Source: JAHJQZ01 sp963676075 (lineage in GTDB: Bacteria; Pseudomonadota; Alphaproteobacteria; Rhizobiales; Devosiaceae). Taken from it: 64,000 nt of DNA. Each line of letters starts with the position of its first letter. Position 1 is the stretch's first letter. The translations under genes were made by a program, and so were the position numbers. The notes beneath the pieces are model-generated. The model did no database searches, was not told the origin of the DNA, and saw only the letters and a program-made list of their open reading frames with translations. The stretch is from assembly GCA_963676075.2 (NCBI GenBank), contig CAXXNZ010000004.1, forward strand, positions 248,001 through 312,000, in the 5' to 3' direction. Below are positions 54,033 through 62,876 of this stretch, in pieces.

Positions 54033-54468
54033 TACTAGCTCCTGACTCCACGTCACATCTGTGACAGCACAGCTCGACACGTCACATATCGAACTGTCGG
54101 CGACCCTACGCGGGAAGATTTGCCATTGTCTTAATCGACTAGGTTGCATTCGACTTAACGCGGAGTAGTTAGCTCATTTACTTCAATGAGTTACCGGATC
54201 GTTACCGTGCAGATAGCCCTGATTGAGGTCCGGCACAAGCCGCGGTCGGCTTTTAGAAACGGGCTATGGCGACGAGGCCAAGCACGATCGACCAGGCATT
54301 GGATAACGCCATGTTTTCCGAGGGTTGATCCAATCCAAGCGGTTCCCGACTGTCTAAAGGTACGCACGCACGCGTAAGGGAACCGGACTGCAGCCGGCAG
54401 TAATTTGCCAATTGTTCACCATTCTCCGCGAAACTGCGCCGACGCGTAGTAAGTAACGGGTTCTCGTC
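54033..54468. promoter_or_regulatory. Divergent flp / pilus N-domain intergenic region with a GTCACA palindrome
   Basis: The 436-bp gap separates the two pilus arms. GTCACA-TC-TGTGAC (54052-54065) is a perfect 6-bp inverted repeat 20 nt before the flp ATG, and GTCACAT recurs at 54081-54087. It could be a repressor site or a leader hairpin near the ribosome site. No clean TTAA-N7-TTAA CtrA box was found. The right half holds no gene that I can support. Confidence 0.45.
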
Positions 54469-54927
54469 ATGTCGGCCAATTTCAAGCATGCGTTTCTGGC
54501 TCTGGCCATCCTGACCTCGTCCGCCCTCATGGTCGATGTGCCGCTCGCCGCCGACGGCGTGTCGGTCAATGTCAACATGGCGCGGATCCTCAGGATCAAT
54601 TCGCCCGCATCGACCGTTATCATCGGCAATCCGGGGATCGCCGACGTGACCATCCAGGATCCGAAAACGCTGATCCTGACCGGCAAGGCCTACGGCCAGA
54701 CCAATCTCATCATTCTCGATTCCATCGGCAACCCGATCGCCGACACGATGGTCGATGTCGTCCAGCAGGAAGCCAATCTGATGACGGTCTACCAGGGCCG
54801 GGCGCGCACCACCATGGTCTGTGACCCGGTATGTCAGCCGACGCCGATGCTCGGCGACGACCCGGCCTATACGTCCGAAGCGCTCGCCTCGGTGAAGATG
54901 ATCGAGAACGCTGCTTCAGGCAATTAG
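54469..54927 (+). CDS. Secreted pilus-formation N-terminal-domain protein (CpaC N-domain only)
   Basis: The 152-residue protein has a signal peptide (hydrophobic 8-27, ending PLAA-DG) and a single domain like the N-terminal region of RcpA/CpaC: VNVNMARILRINSPASTVII, GNPGIADVTIQDPKTLIL and TGKAYGQTNLIILDS. It lacks the secretin pore. Such stand-alone copies accompany tadE-like genes in rhizobia and may assist secretin or minor pilin assembly. The C-terminus holds two Cys (CDPVC). It heads the plus-strand arm of the pilus locus. Confidence 0.85.
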   Translation: MSANFKHAFLALAILTSSALMVDVPLAADGVSVNVNMARILRINSPASTVIIGNPGIADVTIQDPKTLILTGKAYGQTNLIILDSIGNPIADTMVDVVQQEANLMTVYQGRARTTMVCDPVCQPTPMLGDDPAYTSEALASVKMIENAASGN

Positions 54928-55129
54928 CCGACAGCACCGACTTGACGGACACTCTCCTTCCTCGCCGCTACAGCGTTCTGCCCGGTCTCGATGGCGAAGT
55001 GCCGAGGTGCGGCGTTGCGTTAACCGGGCGTTTACCGGTTTGCCAAGCCGCAGGTGCGCAGGGGCTGGTTCTGACGGAAGCTTAGGAGTTGCGGTTCTAG
55101 GTTGAAGCAGCGAGCCATAGCACGCCAGG

Positions 55130-55744
55130 ATGATACCGGAAGTGAAGAGCAAAACCGCCGTTTCGCCAATTGCCCTGATGCGCCGTCGCGCCGGACGCTT
55201 CTTTGGCCGCGACCAGCATGGCGCCGTCGCCATCGAATTCGGTCTGCTCGCCCTGCCGTTCTTCGTCATCATCGGCGCCATCATGGAGACCGCGTTCTTC
55301 TTCCTCGCCTCAGAAATCCTGGATAGCTCTGTCGATTCGAGCGTCAGATTGCTGCGCACCGGGCAAGCGCAAACCCAGAACTATACGGCAGACCAGTTCC
55401 GGGACACCATCTGCGACGGGCTCTACAACCTGTTCCCCGAATGCAAGGGAGAGAACAGCAAGTTGAAGGTCGAAGTTGAGACCATCACCAACTTCGCGTC
55501 GATGAGCTTCGCACCGCCGCTCGACGACGAATTCGAGTGGTCTGGCGACTTCAAAGACACCATTATCTACAAACCCGGCGTCGGTTCGGACGTCGTCTCG
55601 GTGCGCGTCTATTACAAATGGCCGACCCTGCTCGATTTCTTCGGCTTCAACCTGTCTAATGCCGGCCCGGGCTACAGACTGATGGCATCGGTTCGCGTGT
55701 TCAAGAACGAGCCGTTCGGCGGCTCCGGAGGGAGTGGCTCATGA
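55130..55744 (+). CDS. TadE-like minor pseudopilin
   Basis: The 204-residue protein contains a pseudopilin-type segment, GRDQHGAVAIEFGLLALPFF, where CpaA would cut after Gly and Glu is at +5. A membrane helix and a periplasmic domain with two Cys (CDGLYNLFPEC) follow. The tail is Gly/Ser-rich. The start at 55130 has a poor ribosome site; the ATG at codon 17 is an alternative. It overlaps the next gene by 4 nt. Confidence 0.85.
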   Translation: MIPEVKSKTAVSPIALMRRRAGRFFGRDQHGAVAIEFGLLALPFFVIIGAIMETAFFFLASEILDSSVDSSVRLLRTGQAQTQNYTADQFRDTICDGLYNLFPECKGENSKLKVEVETITNFASMSFAPPLDDEFEWSGDFKDTIIYKPGVGSDVVSVRVYYKWPTLLDFFGFNLSNAGPGYRLMASVRVFKNEPFGGSGGSGS

Positions 55745-56310
55745 GGCGCGCCCTTAACAGGTTGGGATTGCTGCTTCGCCGCTTTCGGCATGGAACGGAA
55801 GCAATAGCGGCCGTCGAATTCGCGCTGATTCTGCCGGTCATGCTGACGCTTTATATCGGCTCGGTGGAACTGAGTTCGGCGATCTCGGTCGATCAGCGCG
55901 TAGCGACCGTTTCCGGTTCGCTCGGCGATCTTGTGGCGCGAACCAACGGGACCATCAAGAAATCCGAGATCGACGACTACTTCCTTGCCGCCAGCGCCAC
56001 TATGGCGCCTTATGACGATTCCGGCGTGCAGCAGATCGTCACCTGCGTGAAGCTCGACGCGGACGGCAACGGCAAAGTCGTCTGGTCAGTTGCCAGCAAT
56101 GGTGCAACCAAACATGACAAAGACACGGCATACACCGTGCCCGACAGGCTCAAGCAACTGGCGGCCGACGGTTATGTCATCGCATCGGAGGCCCACCTGA
56201 GCTACGCGCCGATGATCGGCTATGTCTTCGACAGCAATTTCAACCTCTATCACGAGTTCTTTTTCCTGCCGCGCTTCGGCGAAGAGATCAAATACGACCC
56301 GGCGAGCTGA
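55741..56310 (+). CDS. TadE/TadG-like pilus assembly protein
   Basis: The 189-residue protein has a short basic N-terminus and the processing segment AIAAVEFALILPVMLTLYIG (Glu near +5 after a small residue), typical of TadE/TadG pseudopilins. A periplasmic domain with YGY/FDSN-type beta strands follows. It lacks the von Willebrand domain of full TadG. The ATGA overlap with the preceding tadE-like gene implies equal production. Confidence 0.85.
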   Translation: MRRALNRLGLLLRRFRHGTEAIAAVEFALILPVMLTLYIGSVELSSAISVDQRVATVSGSLGDLVARTNGTIKKSEIDDYFLAASATMAPYDDSGVQQIVTCVKLDADGNGKVVWSVASNGATKHDKDTAYTVPDRLKQLAADGYVIASEAHLSYAPMIGYVFDSNFNLYHEFFFLPRFGEEIKYDPAS

Positions 56311-56438
56311 CGCCCCGCCCGCGCTTACCTTGCGCGATTTCACGCAGCGTCCCGGCTTGCCCGACGCCGGTTGGCATGCCATAGGCTGACGACGCGCTAA
56401 GCGTCCGCTTAACGCACGCCTGCCTGGAGATACCCCCA

Positions 56439-57065
56439 ATGAGTGATGACCTTCTCGTACCCGTATTCGATCTCGGCGGGGTGATGTTCGACTGGAATCC
56501 GATGTACCTGTTCCGCAAACTCTTCGACACCGAAGAGGAGGCGCAGTGGTTCCATCAGACCATCTGCACACCGGAATGGAATCTCGGGCTGGATGCCGGC
56601 AAGTCCTACGCCCGGGGCGTTGTCGAGCTTCAGGCGCGCTTTCCGCGCTACTGGCGCGAGATCGAGGCGTTCGACACGCGCTGGATCGAGATGACCGGAT
56701 CAATCATCCAGGGCACCTGCGATATCCAGGATGAGCTGATCGCGGCCGAACTGCCGACCTTCGCAATCACCAACTATTCCTGGGAGAAGTGGGCGTTCTC
56801 ACTGCAGCACTTCCCATTCCTCGAAAAGTTCGACGGCGTCGTCGTCTCGGGTCTGGAAAAGCTGGTCAAGCCCGATCCGCGCCTGTTCTATCTATTCTTC
56901 GATCGCTATGGACTGGCGCCCGAAAGCTGCGCCTTCGTCGACGACAATCCCGTCAACGTCGCCGCCGCCCGTTCGGTGGGCATGAAGGCGGTACAGTTCA
57001 CCTCGCCCGAACAGCTGCGCAAGGACTTCATCGAACTCGGTCTGCCGCTCGAAGCCAAAGGCTAG
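56439..57065 (+). CDS. HAD-superfamily subfamily IA hydrolase
   Basis: The 208-residue protein has motif I VPVFDLGGVMFDWNP (Asp nucleophile; the second Asp is Gly, as in the YihX/haloacid-type group), motif II Thr/Asn in AITNYSWEKW, motif III Lys in EKLVKPDPRLF and motif IV CAFVDDNPVNVAAARSVGM. It resembles YihX-type glucose-1-phosphate phosphatases and related HADs; the substrate is not predictable. It stands between the pilus genes and the convergent tannase gene. Confidence 0.87.
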   Translation: MSDDLLVPVFDLGGVMFDWNPMYLFRKLFDTEEEAQWFHQTICTPEWNLGLDAGKSYARGVVELQARFPRYWREIEAFDTRWIEMTGSIIQGTCDIQDELIAAELPTFAITNYSWEKWAFSLQHFPFLEKFDGVVVSGLEKLVKPDPRLFYLFFDRYGLAPESCAFVDDNPVNVAAARSVGMKAVQFTSPEQLRKDFIELGLPLEAKG

Positions 57066-57129
57066 AGGCAAACCCGTCCCTCGGACCCTGTCATCGCCAG
57101 AGCCGTCTCACTGGGCCTGTGGAAAGCCG

Positions 57130-57157
57130 GCCCGCAACGGAGGTTTCCGTCGCGGGC
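57130..57157. terminator. Bidirectional hairpin between convergent genes
   Basis: GCCCGCAACGG and CCGTCGCGGGC pair over 11 positions with one mismatch around a 6-nt loop. It lies between the HAD and tannase stops and could end both transcripts, although T-runs are short. Confidence 0.5.
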
Positions 57158-57167
57158 TGACAGGTTG

Positions 57168-58706
57168 TTAGTTCTGGTCAGGAACGCGGCATTCGAAATT
57201 GGCAGCGTCCTCGCTGTCGCCCTCGCCGGTATAGGCGGCATAGGACGGATAGGGGCACAGCGGCCGGCTGCGGTCGGGATAAGCCTTTCCGGTCGCCACG
57301 ACCTCGGAAGGCGCGACGCCGTTTTCGACCCAATCAACCATCGGCGTCAGCAGATCGAAACTGTCGAGCGTTGCCGTGCCGCCGGCACAATGGCCCATGC
57401 CCGGCACCATGTAGAACCTGGAAAAATTGCTGTCGGGAAGTTTGGGCGCCGTGTCCGCCAGCATGCGCTGGTAATAGTCGAGCGTGTCGTTGGCCGAAAA
57501 CCACGGGTCGCTGACACCGTGGAAATACATGACCTTGCCGCCCATGAGCGCGAATGAACCAAGGTCGGTCCACTCGTTGGTGTTGACCAAAGGCTGCATG
57601 GCATCGACCTCGGCGAGGCGCGCCGGCAGGTCGAAGCTCAGGGCATTGTTGCCGAACTGCAGGTTGCGCTTGTCGTCGACCCTCATGATGCCGGGGCCGG
57701 GATCATCCGAGACGATGCCGGTGTCGTAGCGGAAAGAGGGATAGACGGTGAAACCGTTGCCGTCGATGAGCGGGCGGAAGGTCTCGGCCACGAGCTCGGC
57801 CTGATCCGCCGTAAGGCAGGTATCGGTTTTGTCACCTTCACAGACCAAAGTCTTGGGATCGAACTCACAGGCATCGCCATTGAAGATCATGCCGTCCTCG
57901 ACGCCGTCGAGCCCGTCGCAGCTTTCAAGAAGGCTGTCGATGATCAGCGCGCGGTCGCCATCCGAGAACACATTGGAGCGATCGGGGACGCCGTCGACAA
58001 GCGGCGAGATCTTGTTCATCGCAATGGCCTTTTGCGACAGCAACAGATTGGAGCGGTTGGTGCGCATGGCGGGCGCGCCGATGATCACGCCGTCAAAGAT
58101 CTCCGGAAAGCGCTCGGTGGCATTCATGCCTTCACGGCCACCGGTCGAGCAGCCAGCGTAATAGGCATGGTCAGCCGGGTCGCCGTAATAAGTGGCAACG
58201 ATTTTCTTGCCGAGCGCCGAGACCTTCTCGATGGACCAGCCGGCGAAATTGAGGCTGGCAATCTGGTCGACCTGGAAGCTGCCGTCCCAAACCTGACCCT
58301 TGTGGCCACTGTCGGAGGAGATGACGGCAAAGCCGCGATCCCGTGCATTGACCCCGCCCATGCCGACCTCGCCGACGGGCGGATTGACCGCGCCGTTGAG
58401 GCCGCCGCCGCCCTGGTAGAGGAACCGTCCCGACCAGTCGTCGGGCAGGGACATGGCAAAGCCGAGGGCATAATCCTTGCCGTCGACACCGGTGCGGTGC
58501 TCGAATGAGCCCTCCAACAGGCAATGCGGCACCCCATCGTCGGTGACATGACGGGCACTGTCGATTTTCAGATCGTATCCGCTCAGGCTCAGATCGGCGA
58601 GCGCCACGCAGGCCTCTGCGCCGGGGCTGGTCCCGGCAAGGACGCTGCTGCTGCCGGCGGCAAGCGCCAGCAGGCTGAAGCCTGCCATCAGCACTGTGTG
58701 TTTCAT
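57168..58706 (-). CDS. Secreted tannase / feruloyl esterase family protein
   Basis: The 512-residue protein has a signal peptide (hydrophobic 6-22, cleavage near VLA-GT) and the tannase fold. The CS-D-HC signature is complete: C186-S187 in AGCSTGGREGMNATERFPEI, D400 in FHGVSDPWFSA and H439-C440 in GMGHCAGG. The Cys pair is expected to form the disulfide joining Ser and His. Family members hydrolyse ester bonds of gallates, ferulates or other aromatic acids; the exact substrate is unknown. No aromatic-catabolism genes are adjacent. A possible operator lies about 100-125 nt upstream. Confidence 0.88.
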   Translation of the reverse strand: MKHTVLMAGFSLLALAAGSSSVLAGTSPGAEACVALADLSLSGYDLKIDSARHVTDDGVPHCLLEGSFEHRTGVDGKDYALGFAMSLPDDWSGRFLYQGGGGLNGAVNPPVGEVGMGGVNARDRGFAVISSDSGHKGQVWDGSFQVDQIASLNFAGWSIEKVSALGKKIVATYYGDPADHAYYAGCSTGGREGMNATERFPEIFDGVIIGAPAMRTNRSNLLLSQKAIAMNKISPLVDGVPDRSNVFSDGDRALIIDSLLESCDGLDGVEDGMIFNGDACEFDPKTLVCEGDKTDTCLTADQAELVAETFRPLIDGNGFTVYPSFRYDTGIVSDDPGPGIMRVDDKRNLQFGNNALSFDLPARLAEVDAMQPLVNTNEWTDLGSFALMGGKVMYFHGVSDPWFSANDTLDYYQRMLADTAPKLPDSNFSRFYMVPGMGHCAGGTATLDSFDLLTPMVDWVENGVAPSEVVATGKAYPDRSRPLCPYPSYAAYTGEGDSEDAANFECRVPDQN

Positions 58707-58806
58707 CGAAATCCTCCGTTTTGTCAGGGGCCGGCTTGGCGGCTGCCCTTATGGGCGTGATTTGGCGGCAGCAGAAATCCTGCAGCGCGGCAACAAGCAT
58801 GCATAA

Positions 58807-58831
58807 GCTTATCGATAGTTTAATCGATTTA
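58807..58831. promoter_or_regulatory. Double ATCGAT palindrome upstream of the tannase gene
   Basis: TTATCGATA (58807-58815) and TAATCGATTTA (58821-58831) are two palindromic cores 13 bp apart, centred about 110 bp before the esterase start, in an AT-rich patch of the 305-bp gap 58707-59011. The arrangement suggests a dimer-binding operator. The remainder of the gap, up to the upp stop, shows nothing else. Confidence 0.35.
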
Positions 58832-59011
58832 GCAACCAGACAAATCGCCGCTTGCGCATGAGGTCCTGCGCCTTATGAGCGCCGGATTCGCTCATGTTTC
58901 CAGCAACCGGCGGTGGCAAACAAATGCGTTATGCGTTCGCGACAACGACCCCGCGCGAGCGGGTCGTCGGGTCAACTCACCGGAACGATGTCGATCGGAG
59001 CGCGTCTTCGG

Positions 59012-59641
59012 CTATTTGGTGCCGTACATGCGGTCGCCGGCATCGCCGAGACCGGGGACGATGTAGCCAAGCTCGTTGAGATGGCTGTCGACGGCAGCAG
59101 TGAACACCGGCACGTCCGGGTGTTCCTCGTTGAAGCGGGCAACGCCCTCGGGCGCGGCCAGAAGACACAGAAACCGGATGTTGGTGGCGCCGCGTTCCTT
59201 GAGCTTTTGCACCGCCGCCGTCGAGGAACCGGCTGTGGCCAGCATCGGGTCGACGACGATGACCAGACGATCATGCAGATCGCCCGGCGCCTTGAAGTAA
59301 TATTCATGCGGCTCGAGCGTTTCGTGGTCGCGATAGATGCCGACATGGGCGACACGCGCCGCCGGCACCAGGTCGAGCATGCCTTCGAGCAAGCCGTTGC
59401 CGGCTCTGAGGATCGAGGCGAAAACCAGTTTCTTGCCCTTGATCACCGGTGAATTCATCTTGGTCATCGGCGTTTCGATCTCGACCATGTCGAGTTCGAG
59501 ATCGCGGGTGACTTCGTAGCAGAGCAGATGCGCGATCTCGCGCAGCAGGCGCCGGAAACTGGCTGTCGACGTCTCCTTGTCGCGCATGATCGTCAGTTTG
59601 TGCTGGATCAGGGGATGATCGACAACTGTCAGGTTGCTCAT
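59012..59641 (-). CDS. upp: Uracil phosphoribosyltransferase
   Basis: Upp makes UMP from uracil and PRPP. The 209-residue protein from ATG 59641 reads MSNLTVVDHPLIQHKLTIMR, the family's standard opening. The PRPP-binding loop is VIVVDPMLATAGSS and the uracil-binding end is GYIVPGLGDAGDRMYGT. The frame extends 58 codons upstream without conservation. With deoB (196 bp upstream) and deoA it salvages pyrimidine nucleosides. Confidence 0.97.
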   Translation of the reverse strand: MSNLTVVDHPLIQHKLTIMRDKETSTASFRRLLREIAHLLCYEVTRDLELDMVEIETPMTKMNSPVIKGKKLVFASILRAGNGLLEGMLDLVPAARVAHVGIYRDHETLEPHEYYFKAPGDLHDRLVIVVDPMLATAGSSTAAVQKLKERGATNIRFLCLLAAPEGVARFNEEHPDVPVFTAAVDSHLNELGYIVPGLGDAGDRMYGTK

Positions 59642-59837
59642 CTGTCTTGCCTTTTGCGCGCATGGAAACCGGCGAGACAATGGAATCGCCCCTTCCAAGA
59701 GTCCATGCGCGTTTTGGCGCCACGAGGCTTTGACCACACAAAATGCACCCAAGGTGTTGCCTTCGGGCCGCAGGACCATATTGATAAAGGGGCCGAGCGC
59801 CTGCCCGGCCCGCACACGTTGTTGAGACGGCGATGGC

Positions 59838-61067
59838 CTAAAGGAACGACCGACCGTGCTTGCCCGGCGCCAATCCGAGCCATTTCGCCGCCGTCTCGCC
59901 GATATCGGCGAAGGTTTGGCGCAGTCCGGCCGAGCCGGGCTTGAGCGCTGGCGAGAACATCAGGATCGGTATCTGCTCGCGGGTGTGATCGGTGCCGGAC
60001 CAGCTCGGATCATTGCCGTGGTCGGCAGTCAGGATCAGCAGGTCGTCCTGAGCCATTTTGGCAATCAGTTCCGGCAGGCGGGCGTCGAACGCTTCAAGCG
60101 CCGCAGCATAGCCCGGAATATCGCGCCGGTGGCCAAAATCCTGGTCGAAATCGACGAAGTTGGTGAAGATCAGACCACGATCGCCTGCCATGTCGAGGGC
60201 TTCGAGGGTGCGGTCGAACAGCACCATGTTGCCCGATGCCTTGATCTTGTGGGTAACGCCGCGTGCCGCGTAGATGTCGGAGATCTTTCCGATGGCGTAA
60301 ACGTCGTGCCCGGCCTCGGCGTTGCGGTCGAGCAGCGTCGGCTCGGGCGGTTCGATGGCATAGTCGTGGCGGTTGCCGGTGCGCTTGAAATCAGCCGGTG
60401 TCTCGCCGACAAAGGGCCGGGCGATGACGCGGCCGATCATCATCGGCGCGGTGTGCTTGAAGGCGATCTCACACAGCTCATAAAGCTTTTCGAGGCCGAA
60501 ATGGGTCTCATGCGCCGCGATCTGGAACACCGAGTCGGCGCTGGTGTAGCAGATCGGCTTGCCGGTACGGATGTGCTCCTCACCAAGCTCGTTGATGATG
60601 ACGGTGCCCGAGGAATGCTTGTTGCCGAGGATACCGGGCAACCCGGCTTCCCTCACGATGGACTCGATCAGCTCCTCGGGGAAACAGGGCTCGCCCTTGG
60701 GGAAATAGCCCCACTCGAACGGCACCGGCACGCCGGCGATTTCCCAATGGCCGGACGGGGTGTCCTTGCCCTTGGAGACTTCGCGGCCTACGGCCCAGAA
60801 GCCGGCGGCATCCTCAGAAAAACCCGGTGCAAGGGTGCCGGAAGAGAGCTTGCCGGCGGCGCCGAGCCCGAGACGATCTAGATTGGGCAGGTTGAGCGGA
60901 CCGGACCGCAACCCATCGCGGTCGCCGGCGCCGGAAGCGCAGCCCTCGGCGATGTGCAGAAACGTGTTGGCGCCGGTATCGGGCCGGCCGTCGTTGAAAT
61001 AGGCGTCGGCATCGGGCGCACCGCCAATGCCGAAACTGTCCATCATGGCGATAATGACGCGACCCAT
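59838..61067 (-). CDS. deoB: Phosphopentomutase
   Basis: DeoB interconverts (deoxy)ribose 1- and 5-phosphate. The 409-residue alkaline-phosphatase-fold enzyme has metal ligands in IIAMMDSFGIGGAPDADAY, the phosphorylated Thr region GRPDTGANTFLHIAE, FVDFDQDFGHRRDIPGYAAA, and LILTADHGNDP with GTDHTREQIPIL. All are present. The start overlaps the deoA stop by one base (TGATG). Confidence 0.97.
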   Translation of the reverse strand: MGRVIIAMMDSFGIGGAPDADAYFNDGRPDTGANTFLHIAEGCASGAGDRDGLRSGPLNLPNLDRLGLGAAGKLSSGTLAPGFSEDAAGFWAVGREVSKGKDTPSGHWEIAGVPVPFEWGYFPKGEPCFPEELIESIVREAGLPGILGNKHSSGTVIINELGEEHIRTGKPICYTSADSVFQIAAHETHFGLEKLYELCEIAFKHTAPMMIGRVIARPFVGETPADFKRTGNRHDYAIEPPEPTLLDRNAEAGHDVYAIGKISDIYAARGVTHKIKASGNMVLFDRTLEALDMAGDRGLIFTNFVDFDQDFGHRRDIPGYAAALEAFDARLPELIAKMAQDDLLILTADHGNDPSWSGTDHTREQIPILMFSPALKPGSAGLRQTFADIGETAAKWLGLAPGKHGRSFL

Positions 61068-62395
61068 CAGTTCTGTCCTTTTGGCATGATCACTTCGGCA
61101 ATGAGCGGATTGTCCGGGGCCTTGCCGCCAATGGTATAGGCTTCCTCGAGCCGGCGCGCTGCTTCCGCGGCGGACGTAGCATCGCGGGCATGAAGGCGCG
61201 CCAGTGGCGTCTTGCCATCAACCTTGCTGCCCAGCCCAACCAGAGTGTCGAAACCGACGGCATGATCGATCTTGTCGGACGGCATGCGCCGGCCGCCGCC
61301 AAGCGCCACCACCGCCATGCCGATACCGCGCGCGTCGATGGCCGAGACCGTCCCGGATCCCTTGGCGAAGACATCGCGCACGATCGGGGCCGCTTCGAAA
61401 TGAGCATCCATCTTGTCGACGAAATCGACGGGACCGCCAAGCGCTGCCACCATTTTCGAGAATGTCTCGGCAGCAGCACCGGAGGCGAGGACGTCTTCGC
61501 ACCGCGCCCGCCCGGCCGCGAGGTCGGGCGCCACGCCACCGAGCACGAGTGCCGCCGCCGAAAGCTCGAGCGTCACCTCGTAAAGGCGCGTGTCGCGCCG
61601 GGCGCCGGTGAGGAAATCGACGGCGTTGCGGATCTCGAGCGCATTGCCGGCGGTGCTGGCCAACGGCTCGTTCATGTCGGTGATCAGTGCCCCGGTCTTG
61701 ACCCCGGCACCATTGGCGACCCCGACAAGGGAGTCTGCCAGGCGGCGCGCATCCTCGGGTGTCTTCATGAAGGCGCCCGAACCGGTCTTGACGTCAAGGA
61801 TCAGCCCCTGCAGGCCGGCGGCGAGCTTTTTGGACAGGATCGAGGCCGTGATCAGCGAGATGTTCTCGACCGTCGCGGTGACGTCGCGGATGGCATAGAG
61901 CGTGCGATCGGCCGGCGCGAGATCGTTGGTCTGTCCGATGATGGCGCAGCCGACCTCTTTGACCGTCTTGTGGAACAGCGCATTGTCTGGATTGGTCGAA
62001 TAGCCGGGGATCGAGTCGAACTTGTCGAGCGTGCCGCCGGTATGGCCCAGCCCCCGCCCCGAGATCATCGGCACGAAGACGCCGCAAGCGGCGAGGATCG
62101 GCGCCAGCATCAGCGAGGTGTTGTCGCCGATGCCACCGGTCGAGTGCTTGTCCACCACCGGCCCGTCAAGATCGGACCAGTCGAGCACCGAACCGGAATC
62201 CCGCATCGCCTCGGTCAGCGCAACGCGCTCTTCGAGATCCATGTTGCGGAAATACACAGCCATGGCGAACGCCGCCGCCTGCGCTTCGGACACCGTGCCG
62301 GCGGCGAAGCCGGAGATGAAACGCTTGATCTCTTCTGTGCTCAGCTTATTGCCATCGCGCTTGTGCGCAATGACTTCCTGGGGGAGGAAAACCAC
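61067..62395 (-). CDS. deoA: Thymidine phosphorylase
   Basis: DeoA cleaves thymidine and deoxyuridine to the base and deoxyribose 1-phosphate, the substrate of DeoB. The 442-residue protein begins at a GTG (62395) and shows DKHSTGGIGDNTSLMLAPIL, ISGRGLGHTGGTLDK (phosphate and base contacts) and ILDVKTGSGAFMK. Length and motifs are normal. It heads the deoA-deoB unit and probably includes upp. Confidence 0.96.
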   Translation of the reverse strand: MVFLPQEVIAHKRDGNKLSTEEIKRFISGFAAGTVSEAQAAAFAMAVYFRNMDLEERVALTEAMRDSGSVLDWSDLDGPVVDKHSTGGIGDNTSLMLAPILAACGVFVPMISGRGLGHTGGTLDKFDSIPGYSTNPDNALFHKTVKEVGCAIIGQTNDLAPADRTLYAIRDVTATVENISLITASILSKKLAAGLQGLILDVKTGSGAFMKTPEDARRLADSLVGVANGAGVKTGALITDMNEPLASTAGNALEIRNAVDFLTGARRDTRLYEVTLELSAAALVLGGVAPDLAAGRARCEDVLASGAAAETFSKMVAALGGPVDFVDKMDAHFEAAPIVRDVFAKGSGTVSAIDARGIGMAVVALGGGRRMPSDKIDHAVGFDTLVGLGSKVDGKTPLARLHARDATSAAEAARRLEEAYTIGGKAPDNPLIAEVIMPKGQN

Positions 62396-62440
62396 TTGCC
62401 TGTTCCTTTGTTGGAGATGGACCGTTCTGCGCGGCCCCGA

Positions 62441-62854
62441 TCAGTTCATATGCCGGTAAATCGCGACGCACCCGTCCCGTGGTGAAATGGAAATCATCAG
62501 CACCTGCTTTTCAGTCCAGCCCAGAGGTCGGGTGATTGTCCAGTTCTGGGAGTTGTCGGCATAGGTAAGGCTCTTTTCGTAGAATTTGTAGGTGACATTG
62601 CCCGCAACGCTCGGATCATCGTTCAGCGTCTGAAGGCGGGACAGTGTTGCCACAACGCAGACATTTCTCGACACGTTCATACCGCGGGTGCCCGGCGCGT
62701 CCAGCGCGCCCCATTGCTCATTGAGCTCATCCATGATGCCGACGAGCTGGTTGTAGAAGGCGTTGTCGGTCTTCGCCTCGCTGCACGCCGCAAGCGCTGC
62801 GAGGATAATGCCGATCGCCAGGATGGCTTTCACTCCGCCCAAAAATACGGTCAT
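62441..62854 (-). CDS. Small lipoprotein of unknown function
   Basis: From ATG 62854 the protein has 137 residues. A signal peptide ends in lipobox LAAC with lipidation expected on C24. The mature part has a helical stretch (FYNQLVGIMDELNEQWGAL) and a small domain with YADNSQNWTITRPLGWTEKQ and a closing DGCVAIYRHMN. I recognise no family. It is 45 nt upstream of deoA in the same orientation but an operon role is not evident. Confidence 0.7.
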   Translation of the reverse strand: MTVFLGGVKAILAIGIILAALAACSEAKTDNAFYNQLVGIMDELNEQWGALDAPGTRGMNVSRNVCVVATLSRLQTLNDDPSVAGNVTYKFYEKSLTYADNSQNWTITRPLGWTEKQVLMISISPRDGCVAIYRHMN

Positions 62855-62876
62855 CGTTCCCCCCCGAGCAACGTGA

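Noticed and set aside
59856..62485. Frames of 341 and 431 codons opposite deoB and deoA
   Set aside because: Both real enzymes are full length with active-site motifs; the opposing frames lack domains and ribosome sites.
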